DNA of 64,000 bases from Acidobacteriota bacterium (GTDB lineage: Bacteria; Acidobacteriota; Blastocatellia; HR10), in assembly GCA_030550025.1 (NCBI GenBank), contig JAUQQC010000003.1, forward strand, positions 101,464 through 165,463, given 5' to 3'. The stretch's first letter is position 1; each line of letters starts with the position of its first letter. The notes under the pieces are model-generated. The model did no database searches and was not told where the DNA came from. It saw nothing but the letters and a program-made list of their open reading frames with translations. A program made the translations under genes and the position numbers. Shown here one piece after another: positions 26,712 to 36,605 of this stretch.

Positions 26712-29141
26712 ATGAGACGGGACCGTCAGTGGCTGGGAATAGTCGTGGCGATCGTCTGTCTGCTGTCCTACGCCTCCCCCCTTGTCCGCGCGCAAGGTAC
26801 GCGGGCTGACTACGAACGCGCTTTCGCGTTGCGCGAGCGCCTTGAAGGGTTGGCCCTTCATATCGTGGATAGCGTCGCGTGGATTGAAAACACGTCGCGC
26901 TTCTGGTATCGGCGAACGGTCAAGGGCGGCCACGAATTCGTCCTCGTGGATGCCGAGACGCTCGCGAAGCGACCGGCGTTCGATCACGCGCGATTGGCAG
27001 CTTCGCTCTCGAGAGCAATGGGACGCACCTATACTCCGACGACCTTGCCCTTCTCCGACCTTACCTTCGTGAATCAGGAACGCGCGATTCAATTCACTGT
27101 GGCGGGAGCGACCTGGCACTGCGACCTCACCGATTACGCGTGCCGTCAGATCGAATCGGCCGCTCCCGGTTCCCCCAGAGGGCAAAGCCCCGAAGAGCTG
27201 GAGGAGTATCCCCGCGAGTATGACAATGATGTTCACGATGGAATGGTTATTCTCCCCACACAGGCCCCGTCCCCACAACAGACCCAGCAGACTCGCCGCC
27301 CGCTTCCCTTCGCCCCCATCCAATCGTCCCAAGAGCCTCAAGTGAAACCCTCTCCAGATGGACGATGGGAGGCCTTCATCCGAAACTACAACGTCTTCAT
27401 CCGCCCCAAGGGGAAGGAAGCAGCCATCCCGCTCAGCTACGATGGGTCGGAAGCGGAAGCGTACACATTCGCCTCGATCGCCTGGTCGCCGGATTCGCGG
27501 CGCCTCGTTGCATATCGCGTACGGCAAGGGTATCGCCGCCAGGTCCACTACATCGAATCCTCACCGACCGACCAACTCCAACCGAAGCTCCACACGCGCG
27601 AATACGCGAAGCCGGGCGATGTCCTGGATGTGGCGCACCCCGTCCTCTTCGATGTGGAAGCGCGGAAAGCCATCCCGATTGAGAACAGCCTCTTTCCCAA
27701 CCCGTATAGCCTTTCCAATCCCGTTTGGTGGAAGGACGGCCGAGCCTTCACCTTCGAGTACAATCAACGTGGTCATCAAGTCTACCGCGTGATCGAGGTG
27801 GATGCGGTGACGGGGACGCCGCGCATCCTCATCAACGAAGAGTGCCCGACGTTCTTCTCCTACCGCCCCCTCTCGCCGAACCACCGCGAGACGGGGACCC
27901 GATACCGATATGACGTCCACGACGGGCGAGAGATCATCTGGGCTTCGGAGCGCGATGGGTGGCGCCACCTCTACCTCTACGATGGGCTCACGGGAAAGGT
28001 GAAGAATCAGATCACGAAAGGCCCGTGGGTTGTACGCGGCGTCGTGAAGGTGGACGAGCAGAAGCGCCAGATTTGGTTCCAAGCCAGCGGCATGCGTCCC
28101 GATCAGGACCCGTACTTCATCCACTACTACAGGATCAATTTCGACGGCAGTGGGCTCTTGGCTCTAACCGAAGCTAACGGAGACCACGTGGTGCGGTTCT
28201 CTTCGGACATGAAGTACTACGTGGACCTTTGGTCGCGCGTGGATCATCCGCCGGTTCTGGAGCTTCGGCGCACGGAGGATCGAAGGGTGCTCATGGAAGT
28301 AGAACGCGGAGACATCTCCGAACTGCTCGCGACCGGATGGCGTCTGCCGGAGGTCTTCGTCGCCAAGGGACGCGACGGCGAAACCGATATCTGGGGCATC
28401 CTCATTCGCCCGATGAACTTCGATCCGTCGAAGAAATATCCGGTCATCGAGAACATCTACGCCGGGCCGCAAGGGTCGTTCGTGCCGAAATCGTTCAGCG
28501 TGTACACCCCAATGCGCTCGCTGGCCGAGCTAGGGTTCATCGTCGTGCAGATTGATGGGATGGGGACAGCGAATCGCTCCAAGGCTTTTCATGACGTCGC
28601 CTGGAAGAACCTGCGCGATGCCGGGTTCCCCGACCGCATCCTCTGGCATAAGGCTGTGGCAGCGAAGTATCCATACTACGACCTCACTCGCGTCGGCATC
28701 TACGGGCACTCCGCTGGTGGACAGAACGCGCTCGCCGCCTTATTGTTCCACCCCGATTTTTACAAGGTGGCCGTCTCCTCGTGTGGGTGCCACGACAACC
28801 GCATGGACAAGATCTGGTGGAACGAGCAATGGATGGGGTGGCCCGTCGGGCCGCACTATGTGGAATCCTCGAACGTGGAGAACGCGCACCGACTGCGCGG
28901 GAAAGTCTTACTCATCGTCGGCGAGTTGGATACCAACGTGGATCCGTCCTCCACGATGCAGGTCGTGAACGCGCTCATTAAGGCGAATAAGACGTTCGAC
29001 CTATTGGTCCTCCCAGGCCAAGGGCACACGATGGGTGGAACCTATGGGACGCGGAAGATGTACGACTTCTTCGTTCATCATCTGCTCGGCGTGGAACCAC
29101 CCGAGTGGAACGCCCTCTCGGAGGAGACTCCCCAACAGTGA
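26712..29141 (+). CDS. S9-family prolyl oligopeptidase, dipeptidyl-peptidase IV type
   Basis: The enzyme cleaves short peptides after proline or a similar residue and is exported. ATG 26712 follows AGGAGGG with 8 bp spacing. A signal peptide ([21 protein letters not shown]) is followed by a DPP4-type beta-propeller (about residues 60-540, with [19 protein letters not shown]). The alpha/beta-hydrolase domain comes last. The nucleophile is in [13 protein letters not shown] near residue 665, the Asp in [12 protein letters not shown] near 740, and the His in PGQGHTMGG near 775. 809 residues is normal. A hairpin-forming repeat, ATCCGAA/TTCGGAT, lies at 26676-26696 just before the ribosome binding site. 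It converges on the GH146 gene. Confidence 0.94.
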   Translation: MRRDRQWLGIVVAIVCLLSYASPLVRAQGTRADYERAFALRERLEGLALHIVDSVAWIENTSRFWYRRTVKGGHEFVLVDAETLAKRPAFDHARLAASLSRAMGRTYTPTTLPFSDLTFVNQERAIQFTVAGATWHCDLTDYACRQIESAAPGSPRGQSPEELEEYPREYDNDVHDGMVILPTQAPSPQQTQQTRRPLPFAPIQSSQEPQVKPSPDGRWEAFIRNYNVFIRPKGKEAAIPLSYDGSEAEAYTFASIAWSPDSRRLVAYRVRQGYRRQVHYIESSPTDQLQPKLHTREYAKPGDVLDVAHPVLFDVEARKAIPIENSLFPNPYSLSNPVWWKDGRAFTFEYNQRGHQVYRVIEVDAVTGTPRILINEECPTFFSYRPLSPNHRETGTRYRYDVHDGREIIWASERDGWRHLYLYDGLTGKVKNQITKGPWVVRGVVKVDEQKRQIWFQASGMRPDQDPYFIHYYRINFDGSGLLALTEANGDHVVRFSSDMKYYVDLWSRVDHPPVLELRRTEDRRVLMEVERGDISELLATGWRLPEVFVAKGRDGETDIWGILIRPMNFDPSKKYPVIENIYAGPQGSFVPKSFSVYTPMRSLAELGFIVVQIDGMGTANRSKAFHDVAWKNLRDAGFPDRILWHKAVAAKYPYYDLTRVGIYGHSAGGQNALAALLFHPDFYKVAVSSCGCHDNRMDKIWWNEQWMGWPVGPHYVESSNVENAHRLRGKVLLIVGELDTNVDPSSTMQVVNALIKANKTFDLLVLPGQGHTMGGTYGTRKMYDFFVHHLLGVEPPEWNALSEETPQQ

Positions 29142-29146
29142 GAGCC

Positions 29147-29186
29147 CGTGGGGGATTCCTGGGCAGAATCCCCCACGAGACCTTTT
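29147..29186. terminator. bidirectional terminator between convergent genes
   Basis: CGTGGGGGATTC at 29147-29158 pairs perfectly with GAATCCCCCACG at 29166-29177 around a 7-base loop. CCTTTT follows on the plus side at 29181-29186. It lies exactly between the ends of the S9 peptidase and GH146 genes, as expected for a terminator shared by both. Confidence 0.7.
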
Positions 29187-29193
29187 GTAGGAA

Positions 29194-31590
29194 TCACTGG
29201 CGCTGTCCCTCTCGTGCGACCGTGCGGACGTCGAAGAGAGCTCCCGCGATGGCGTTCGGATGCGCTTGGAACTTCACGACGATGCGCTCCTTGCCCCGCG
29301 TGAGATGCTCCGGGATCGGATACTCCTTATCGAACAGCTCGGTTGGATGGATTTCCAAACGCTCGGTCGCGATTTTCTCCCCCTCGACGAAGATGTCGAA
29401 GACGCGTGGAGGCCCTTCGCTCCCGCGATACGTGCAGACCAAGAGCACCGGGCGATCTGGCGTGACCTGCAGCTCATAGCTGAACCAGCCGTTGCGCGCC
29501 GCGCGCCAGCGTCTCCCCTCGAAGTATCCCTCGTTCGTGTTCTCCCCCTGAAAACGATGCGCTTGTTCGCTCTGCGGATCACCGAGGTTCACGGCATCAA
29601 TAGTCAACCGCTCGATCTCCCGACGTCGTGCTTCGCGCGCGGCGATCTCCGCCTTCCGCTTCTCCCACTCGGCAGGGGTGTAGACCTTCCAGTAAACCGT
29701 ATATCGCCGATCGTGCAGCTTGTAGAAAGGCGCGAGCGTCACCTCGCGCGGTTGCCCGAGCCCTTCGGTGCGAAACGTCAAAGGCACTCCCGCCACGGGC
29801 TTCACCTTCGCCAGGATGTCCTTCACATCGGTGGTGACGAAAACGGGCACCTCCACCGGTCGCACTCGACCGATGCGCGGAGCGCTCGGACCATAGCGCT
29901 CGGACTCGACCAATCCCTCCGTGCCCAGATCCCCGGCTAAGACGATCGGGCCATAGAGGAGCGCGATCATCGTCGGATCATCCGGCATGGCCTCCATCCG
30001 TAAGCTCATGGGGAATTGGACCTCCACCGTATCGCCCTCGCGCCACTCGCGCTCGAGCGTGATATATGATCCCGGCATCGCTGTGACCGATTCACGCTGA
30101 CCGTTCACGAGGACTTGGACGCCCGATGCCGCCCATCCCGGATATCGAACCTTCAACGCTAATCGAACGGGACGCTCCGCGTGAATGATCAGGCGCGTGC
30201 GGTCCTCTTCGGGGAATCGCGTCCGTTGCTCCACGCGCACGCCCTTTTCGTTCCAACGTACTTCCGACGCGAGGAAGAGCGTCACATAGAGCGAGCGGTC
30301 ATCGCGGAAATAGATGGCCTCCCCATACCGAGCGGGATTCTCTATCCCTGTCCCTACACAGCACCAAAAAGAATTTTCCGGCGTCGAGTATGTCCGAAAC
30401 GCCCCCGGTCGCAACGGCACGTAGTAGCACATCATCCCCGTCGCCGGATCTTGCGATGCCAGAATGTGGTTGAATAGGGCGCGCTCGTAGAAATCCATGT
30501 ACTCGCCCTTGGGCTCCCAACTGAAGAGGTGGCGCGTGAGCTTCAGCATGTTGTACGTGTTGCAGGTCTCGGCCGTCGCCGGCCCCAAGCGGCGCGAGAA
30601 CTGAGAGATTGGGAAGAATCGTTCGCCATCGCTGTGACCGCCGATGACGTACGAGCGATGCAAGGCGACGCGCTGCCAGAAGAAGGTGGCGATGTCGGCA
30701 TACCACTTCTCTCCCGTCAGCTCATATTCCCGCGCGGCGCCGATGATCTTCGGAATCTGCGTGTTCGCGTGAAGCCCATCAAGGGGATCCTCTCCCCGCG
30801 AGAGCGGCTCGAAGAGCCGATGGTGATCGAACAACCGCGCCAAGCGCAAATGCTCCGGATTCCCCGTGACGGCATACAGGTTCGCCAGGACTTCATTCAT
30901 CCCTCCGTACTCGGTCTCCAGCATATTCTGCTGTTGCTCGCGCGTCAGACGGTCCATTCGGAACTTCACCCAATCTGCCATTTTGACGAGCACATCGAGG
31001 GCCTGCGGATTGTCGCAATAGAGGTAGACATCGAGCAACCCCGCCATGATCTTATGAAGCGTGTAATACGGCGCCCACACTCGCTGTCGCGCCTCCACAC
31101 GATCAATGAACTCTTCGGGGAACGCCGACAGGTACCCGCGATTGAACCCGCGACGTTCGAGCGCTTCTTGAATGCGCGCTAACTCCGCCACGATCTGATT
31201 CGCCCGCGCTTTGAATCGCTCATCCCCCGTCTGGGCATACATGAGCGCGCAGGCCGTCAGATAGTGCCCGACCGTGTGCCCGCGTAATTCGACGTCGGGC
31301 GCTTCCCATCCCCCATATGGCTGCGCCGATGACGGAAGCCCCGCATTCACCCGGAAGTTATGCAACAACCGATCCACGTCCAAGCTCAGGATATACCGCT
31401 GAGTCCGCTCCATCGCCTCTCGAAATGGGCCTTCCAGAAGGCGAACGTCGGTCACCTCAAAGGGCGTCACCTTCAGCGGAACTTTATTCGGCACCGTAAT
31501 CTTCCTCCCCTGCGGGAAAGCCCCCACTCCCAGGGGAGCGATCCAGGAACAGAGGAGAAGGAAGATCCAAACCCACCATGCTCGTCTCAT
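29194..31590 (-). CDS. secreted GH146-type beta-L-arabinofuranosidase
   Basis: Members of this DUF1680-related group remove beta-L-arabinofuranose from pectic arabinan. ATG 31590 (GGGGAGG upstream) begins a signal peptide (WWVWIFLLLCSWIAPLGVGA). The barrel starts with FEVTDVRLLEGPF and contains GWEAPDVELRGHTVGHYLTA. Zinc and catalytic residues are seen as the ETC of ATAETCNTYNMLKL near residue 375 and the CC of SFWCCVGTGIENPARYG near 430; the first Cys of the pair is the nucleophile in characterised relatives. A C-terminal beta-domain ends the 798-residue chain. It is the last gene behind the receptor and permease (55 bp from the permease). Confidence 0.9.
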   Translation of the reverse strand: MRRAWWVWIFLLLCSWIAPLGVGAFPQGRKITVPNKVPLKVTPFEVTDVRLLEGPFREAMERTQRYILSLDVDRLLHNFRVNAGLPSSAQPYGGWEAPDVELRGHTVGHYLTACALMYAQTGDERFKARANQIVAELARIQEALERRGFNRGYLSAFPEEFIDRVEARQRVWAPYYTLHKIMAGLLDVYLYCDNPQALDVLVKMADWVKFRMDRLTREQQQNMLETEYGGMNEVLANLYAVTGNPEHLRLARLFDHHRLFEPLSRGEDPLDGLHANTQIPKIIGAAREYELTGEKWYADIATFFWQRVALHRSYVIGGHSDGERFFPISQFSRRLGPATAETCNTYNMLKLTRHLFSWEPKGEYMDFYERALFNHILASQDPATGMMCYYVPLRPGAFRTYSTPENSFWCCVGTGIENPARYGEAIYFRDDRSLYVTLFLASEVRWNEKGVRVEQRTRFPEEDRTRLIIHAERPVRLALKVRYPGWAASGVQVLVNGQRESVTAMPGSYITLEREWREGDTVEVQFPMSLRMEAMPDDPTMIALLYGPIVLAGDLGTEGLVESERYGPSAPRIGRVRPVEVPVFVTTDVKDILAKVKPVAGVPLTFRTEGLGQPREVTLAPFYKLHDRRYTVYWKVYTPAEWEKRKAEIAAREARRREIERLTIDAVNLGDPQSEQAHRFQGENTNEGYFEGRRWRAARNGWFSYELQVTPDRPVLLVCTYRGSEGPPRVFDIFVEGEKIATERLEIHPTELFDKEYPIPEHLTRGKERIVVKFQAHPNAIAGALFDVRTVAREGQRQ

Positions 31591-31644
31591 ATGTTTTTCC
31601 TCCCCGACATTCCGGCGAAGCCTCAACTCCGCCGGAGGATTCCT

Positions 31645-32493
31645 TCAGGCTCCGATCCGAGCCCGGATGTATCGCAAGAGTCCATATACCGGGACCCCCG
31701 CGAGAACGAGGATGAAGCCCAGCCATGTCGTCGCCGTTCGGTGGTGCAGGAGCACGGCCAAAGTTGTTCCCGCCCCGACAATGTAGAGCGCGGGAACGAT
31801 CGGATACCCCCACACGCGATAGGGTCGTTCGCGATCCGGCCACTTCGCGCGCAGCCGGAAGATGCCCAAGATCGTGAGGATGTAGAAGAGCAATGCTGCC
31901 GAGATCACATAGTCCAGCAAGTTGCTGTAGAGGTTTCCATAGGTCCCCGTCTCCGGATGAAACGTGCGCAGTAAGACCAAGGCCGCCGCCCACAATCCTT
32001 GCACAAGCAACGCCCATCCTTCGGAGAGATGCCCTGGCGGGATCAGACACCGATCCTCGGCAATCACCGACCAGAGCACGCCCAGAAAGCGCACGAACGC
32101 CACCGAGACGACCGCGATCATCCCGGTTTGAATGACCAGAAAGAGCGTCCATCCATACAGAAAGCCCCAGAGCGGAGAGCACGCTTCGCGCAGGAAGACG
32201 TACTGCCCACCTGCCCACGGCATCATGGCTGCCCACTCGCCATAGAAGAGAGCCCCGGCCAACGTCAAAAGCCCCGCGATACCCCAGGCCAGAAGCCATC
32301 CTCCGGGACCCCCAATCTGCCGCGCCATATCCGCTGAGACGATGAGAATCCCAGACCCGATCATGATCCCCACGACGAGCAGAGTCGCATCGAAGACACC
32401 AAGCCCCTGGACGAAGTCCCGCGCTCCTTCGCTCGAAGTCACCGACGGGGGAGCCGCCATCCCGCCGTTTGTCTTCCTGAACGAAAGCCTCAT
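31645..32493 (-). pseudogene. APC-superfamily amino acid permease with an internal deletion
   Basis: The ends match LAT/APC permeases. The N-terminal helix motif is LLVVGIMIGSGILIVSADMARQIGG. AGGQYVFLREACSPLWGFLYGW and LVIQTGMIAVVSVAFVRFLG follow. At the other end are YSNLLDYVISAALLFYILTILG and the DRERPYRVWGYPIVPALYI segment. The middle is gone: after VIAEDRCLIPPGHLSEG (about residue 155) the chain goes directly to WALLVQGLWAAALVLL, which normally comes about 190 residues later. The total is 282 residues against 430-480 in the family, so five or six membrane helices are missing while the frame stays open. Start ATG 32493 or 32460. It lies between the receptor and GH146. Confidence 0.75.
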
Positions 32494-32607
32494 GTTGGGG
32501 ATCCCACAATGACATCGGGGGGGGAGCAGATGGAGGAGATTGGGCGATGTTGGAAGCCTCCATGGTCATGAGCGGCACGTCCTCATCCCCCCCGACGCCG
32601 GTGAATC

Positions 32608-35600
32608 TCAGAAACTCAGCTTGAGTCGAATTTGAATCTCCCGTGGCCCTGTGGCTGTCGCCGTCGTCTGCCCAAATGTCGTAGAGAGGATGCTGACGGA
32701 ACCAGCCACACCCCCAACCTCGAAGCTCGGATGGTTGAAAGCATTGAGCGCCGTCACCCAGAGATCGAACTTCACCCGCTCGGTCAACGGGATCTCCTTC
32801 GAGAGGGAGAGGTCGGGTAAGAAGAGGGAGGGCCCATACAAATAGATGAACTGACCAAAGACGCCCGGAGTCATCGGGGGCGCCAGGATCTCCGGATTCG
32901 CCCGTCCATCCGGGCCGATGAGTTTCGGATCCACGAAAAACACCGTGGCGTTCGGCCCCGGCCTCACCGTGAGCATCTTCTGCAGCTCTTTCGCCGTGAG
33001 CCCATTCAAGATGACGCCGGCATCGCGTTGGTTCACCGTGAAGCGATCACTGGAGAGACGGAAAACGCGCCCCGACTGCCACCGGAGAATCCATGATAAC
33101 GTCCATCCGCCGATGATCTTATCCGCGATCGCATTCCCCGTCGCCCAACGTCGTCCCATCCCAAAGGGAAATCCCCAACTCCCGTAGGCCTGAAAGACAT
33201 GACGCAGATCGAACGGCGAGGGCCCCTTATCAAGCCTCCGATTCCGAAGCGTCGTGTAGTTCCGGAACATGGTCGGCGAATCGGCGAAGAGGTCACTCAG
33301 GGACTTGCTGAAGGTGTAGTTGACGACGAAGCTCAGGCCCTGGCTGTACGTGCGGCGCACCTGCAGCTGGAGTCCGTGATAGCTGGAGTAGGAGTAGTCC
33401 GTCATGAGGTTGATCGTCGCTCCGGCCGCAAAGGGATTCGCCTGGAAGAAGTTAACGGGGAATGGCCCCGGACTATCGAACCCCAAGCGCGCACACGCAG
33501 GGAGTAGATTTCCGACCATCCGACAGAGATAGATCGAAGACCCGGCCAGCGCATTGGCGAAAGCCCCGACCTGTCCCTGACGAAGGTAGTTCAAGAACGT
33601 GCCGTTGCTGAATCCCGAAGTCGGCGGCAAAGCCGGCTGCGATCCCCGCGCGCCAAAGGCCGCCTCGAAAATCGGCAGCGGTACCTGTCCCGGCAACCCT
33701 CGATGGGCAAAGCTGTTCACCCCAGCTGCTTGATTGATCGCCAAATTCCGCTGCGCGTTCAGAAACTCCTGCAAAAACCCGTTCTCGAAGATGTTGACTT
33801 CGTTCAAATCGAACCCGCGCCAGATGTGTGTGCCCTTATTCCCCACATATCGCACTTCGATGACCGTATGACGAGCGACCTCCCGCTGCAAACCGAAGGT
33901 CCACGTTTGAATGTACGGCGTCCGAAGCTGCGGCAACATGCTGCTGAATCCGCGCGCGAACGTGTAGTCCGCCTGCCGGAAAGGCGGCGAGAAGCTCTCC
34001 GGGAACGTCGCCAGTGGCGGCGTCGGACTGCTCAGCCGCAACTGCCCGATGGGAAATCCCGGCATCCCCGGATTCGAGAAGAGCGATTGCATCAGCCCAG
34101 GATTCCCGCCAGCGTAGTTGATGAACGTCAGCAGCCCCTCATCGTAGTAGCTCAGCGAATAACTCGCGCGAAGAACGGTCTTTTGCTCTCCCCCCAAAAG
34201 CCTCTGCCAAAATCCCGATTCCACCCGCGGCGACCACGCGAATCCGAAATTCGGCCCCGGATTGACGAAATCTCCCTTGTAAGCACGCGGGCGGAGGAAG
34301 ATCTGCGGGTCCATCGCTCCATCGAGGACACCAGGCTTGAAGAGTTGACGCGAAGGCCCCATGAGATGTTCTACCGTCGGACTCGTGTAAATGCCATGCG
34401 CATCGTGAGTCGCCCCCGAGAACTGCCACCGGAACCCGTAGTTGAACGTGAGCGTCGGCCGATACCGCCACGAATCCTGGAAGTAGAAGCCTCCAACCCG
34501 TTGCCGATCGAGCCGAACGAGCATCGTCAGGTCCTTATATTGCTTCGTCCGGTAGTCCACACCGCGCGTCGCGCTGATGCTCGCCACGCGCCCGGTCAAC
34601 AAGGCGTAGAGGTTCCACGCGTTCGTCAGATCGGTGCTCGAAATCGCCGGTAGCACCGACGGGCTCAACACACTCGTCACCGGATCTCCCGTCGCGATCC
34701 CGACGTTGTACTGCGGAATCCCCGCTCCGATGAAATCGGCATCATACCAGCCGACATGACGGAATGATCCTCCGATGGTCATCGAGTGCGCTCCCCGAAT
34801 GAGCGTGAGGTTATTGTAGAGATTATGCGTGCCATTGGCGCGCGAGATGTTCATCTGATTGCGAATCAAGGGTGGAACGAACGGATAGGCGATGCGCATG
34901 AGCCGACCGTTCACGTAGAACTGATCCGGCCCCTCGCCCACGTTATACTGATCCACATTGTGCTGGAGCCCGTACTTGAACTCATTGAGCGTCCGCGGCG
35001 AGATCGTCCAATTCACCGACGTCGAAGCGATATACCAACTGTTGGTGAACTTGCTCTGCTCTTTGAACTCCGGCCCCGGCCAGGGCCGCGTCCCATCAAT
35101 GACGCGATTGAAGAGGTGCCATGTCCCCGTCCAGGTGAGGTTCGGCGCGATGTGATAGTCGATGCGAGCCGTCGGATAGTGCTGAATCGTATTGGTGCGA
35201 TTGAGCCAGCTCAGCGTGTTCCGAAACAGGTCCAGGCGCGTGATCACCCCATTGCGCCACGTCTCATTCGTGCGCCGGAAGTAGTCGGCCACGATGGGAT
35301 CGAGCTGATCCGGATGCCCATTGGCGCCAGCAATGTGCAGGAGATTGACTGCGCGCTCAACGCCGTCTGTCCCCCGATACCGAAAGATCCCCTGCTGCGC
35401 CTCCGGCGTGAGGATTGTATTGGAGGCCGTGGACTGGCTCGGGATACGCGCTTGTTCGTAGTTCACGAAGAAGAAGAGCTTGTTCCGCCACAGCGGCCCA
35501 CCCAGATTCCCACCGAATTCGTTGAACCGCACTCGCGGCCGAGGTAATCGCCGCGCGTTGTTGAAATAGCTATTGGCATTCAGCGCGTCATTGCGCAGTT

Positions 35601-36381
35601 GGTGGAAGATCCCGCCGTGAAATTCGTTCGATCCGCGCCGCGTGACGAAGCGAATCTGCATCGCCCCTTCGGCGCCGGCGTCGGCCGTTAGCCCGGCCGT
35701 CGAAATCGTTACTTCCTCAATGGCATCGAGCCGAGGTGGAACGGTCGCAAAGAAGCTCGTTCCGCCGCTCTTGAACCCCTGCGAATTGTTGTTGATGCCA
35801 TCCACCATGATGTTGATCGTCGCCCCAGGCATACCATTGTAAGCGCTGAAGCGCCCTCCCCCACCGACCGTCTGGGCTCCCGGCACCAGGAGCGCGAAGT
35901 TCAAGATATTGCGCCCGCTGAGCGGCAATTTCTGAATCGCTTCGTTCCGAACCGTGTTGGAGACCGTATTGGAGGTGATCTCTAAAGCCGGCGTCGCCCC
36001 CTCGACCTGAACCGTCTCAACGACTTCGCCCACCTTCAGATGAACGATCACATCCGTCGTCCGCGCCGATTCCACGACAACCCGACTATAGACGGCCGTC
36101 TGAAACCCCGGTGCCGTCACTACCACCTCATAGGTCCCAAACGGAAGATTCGGGAAGAGAAAGGCCCCCACCTCATTCGTAACGGTCTCGCGAAGGGCTC
36201 CGGTGAGCTGATCCTTGAGTTGTACCTTCGCCCCAGCCACTACTGCCCCTGTCGGATCGAAGACCGTCCCGGAGATGGCCCCCGTCGTCCTCCCCTGTCC
36301 GAAGACAAAGCCGCCTCCTAGGGAGAGCGATAACACGAGAGTTAAAAAGATCACTTCCTTCATCCCAGGTCTTCCCACCAT
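32608..36381 (-). CDS. Oar-like TonB-dependent receptor with carboxypeptidase-regulatory domain
   Basis: An outer-membrane beta-barrel that would import large substrates using TonB energy; in this context arabino-oligosaccharides are the likely cargo, by inference. The 1257 residues comprise a signal peptide (1-28), a carboxypeptidase-regulatory-like domain (about 31-112, GAISGTVFDPTGAVVAGAKV), a plug (about 115-240, IQKLPLSGRNILNFALLVPG), and a barrel ending in RLKLSF with the usual terminal Phe. ATG 36381 has GAGGAGG 7 bp upstream. The promoter with TCGTTC repeats lies at 36433-36488. No SusD-like partner is present. It heads a unit with the damaged permease and GH146. A relic of a very similar gene lies at 26255-26570. 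Confidence 0.93.
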   Translation of the reverse strand: MVGRPGMKEVIFLTLVLSLSLGGGFVFGQGRTTGAISGTVFDPTGAVVAGAKVQLKDQLTGALRETVTNEVGAFLFPNLPFGTYEVVVTAPGFQTAVYSRVVVESARTTDVIVHLKVGEVVETVQVEGATPALEITSNTVSNTVRNEAIQKLPLSGRNILNFALLVPGAQTVGGGGRFSAYNGMPGATINIMVDGINNNSQGFKSGGTSFFATVPPRLDAIEEVTISTAGLTADAGAEGAMQIRFVTRRGSNEFHGGIFHQLRNDALNANSYFNNARRLPRPRVRFNEFGGNLGGPLWRNKLFFFVNYEQARIPSQSTASNTILTPEAQQGIFRYRGTDGVERAVNLLHIAGANGHPDQLDPIVADYFRRTNETWRNGVITRLDLFRNTLSWLNRTNTIQHYPTARIDYHIAPNLTWTGTWHLFNRVIDGTRPWPGPEFKEQSKFTNSWYIASTSVNWTISPRTLNEFKYGLQHNVDQYNVGEGPDQFYVNGRLMRIAYPFVPPLIRNQMNISRANGTHNLYNNLTLIRGAHSMTIGGSFRHVGWYDADFIGAGIPQYNVGIATGDPVTSVLSPSVLPAISSTDLTNAWNLYALLTGRVASISATRGVDYRTKQYKDLTMLVRLDRQRVGGFYFQDSWRYRPTLTFNYGFRWQFSGATHDAHGIYTSPTVEHLMGPSRQLFKPGVLDGAMDPQIFLRPRAYKGDFVNPGPNFGFAWSPRVESGFWQRLLGGEQKTVLRASYSLSYYDEGLLTFINYAGGNPGLMQSLFSNPGMPGFPIGQLRLSSPTPPLATFPESFSPPFRQADYTFARGFSSMLPQLRTPYIQTWTFGLQREVARHTVIEVRYVGNKGTHIWRGFDLNEVNIFENGFLQEFLNAQRNLAINQAAGVNSFAHRGLPGQVPLPIFEAAFGARGSQPALPPTSGFSNGTFLNYLRQGQVGAFANALAGSSIYLCRMVGNLLPACARLGFDSPGPFPVNFFQANPFAAGATINLMTDYSYSSYHGLQLQVRRTYSQGLSFVVNYTFSKSLSDLFADSPTMFRNYTTLRNRRLDKGPSPFDLRHVFQAYGSWGFPFGMGRRWATGNAIADKIIGGWTLSWILRWQSGRVFRLSSDRFTVNQRDAGVILNGLTAKELQKMLTVRPGPNATVFFVDPKLIGPDGRANPEILAPPMTPGVFGQFIYLYGPSLFLPDLSLSKEIPLTERVKFDLWVTALNAFNHPSFEVGGVAGSVSILSTTFGQTTATATGPREIQIRLKLSF

Positions 36382-36432
36382 GGCGGAGCCTCCTCAAATT
36401 TCAAAGTCCTCTCCGCTTCACGCAGGATATTC

Positions 36433-36488
36433 AGTTTAGGCTCCGCACGCCGGTGTGTCTTGAACGATTTAAAGGCGGCATGGAACGA
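36433..36488 (-). promoter_or_regulatory. activator-type promoter with TCGTTC direct repeats (copy 2)
   Basis: On the minus strand, TCGTTC at 36488-36483 and 36467-36462 are 21 bp apart. The second is fused to AAGACA (-35, 36461-36456), then 17 bp, then TAAACT (-10, 36438-36433). The predicted transcript begins near 36426, 45 bp ahead of the receptor start. Over about 40 bp the sequence matches the copy at 26049-26105 in roughly 30 positions. This would make the receptor and the other carbohydrate run one regulon. Confidence 0.65.
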
Positions 36489-36605
36489 GATTAAGTCAGG
36501 CTGGGAATGCATCGGAACTTCCGGCGCGCCATCGCGAACAATTCACATTTGGAGCGAGCTACGGGCGAAGATCGGGAGCGTTGCCCCCTTCTCACCAAAG
36601 AGGTT

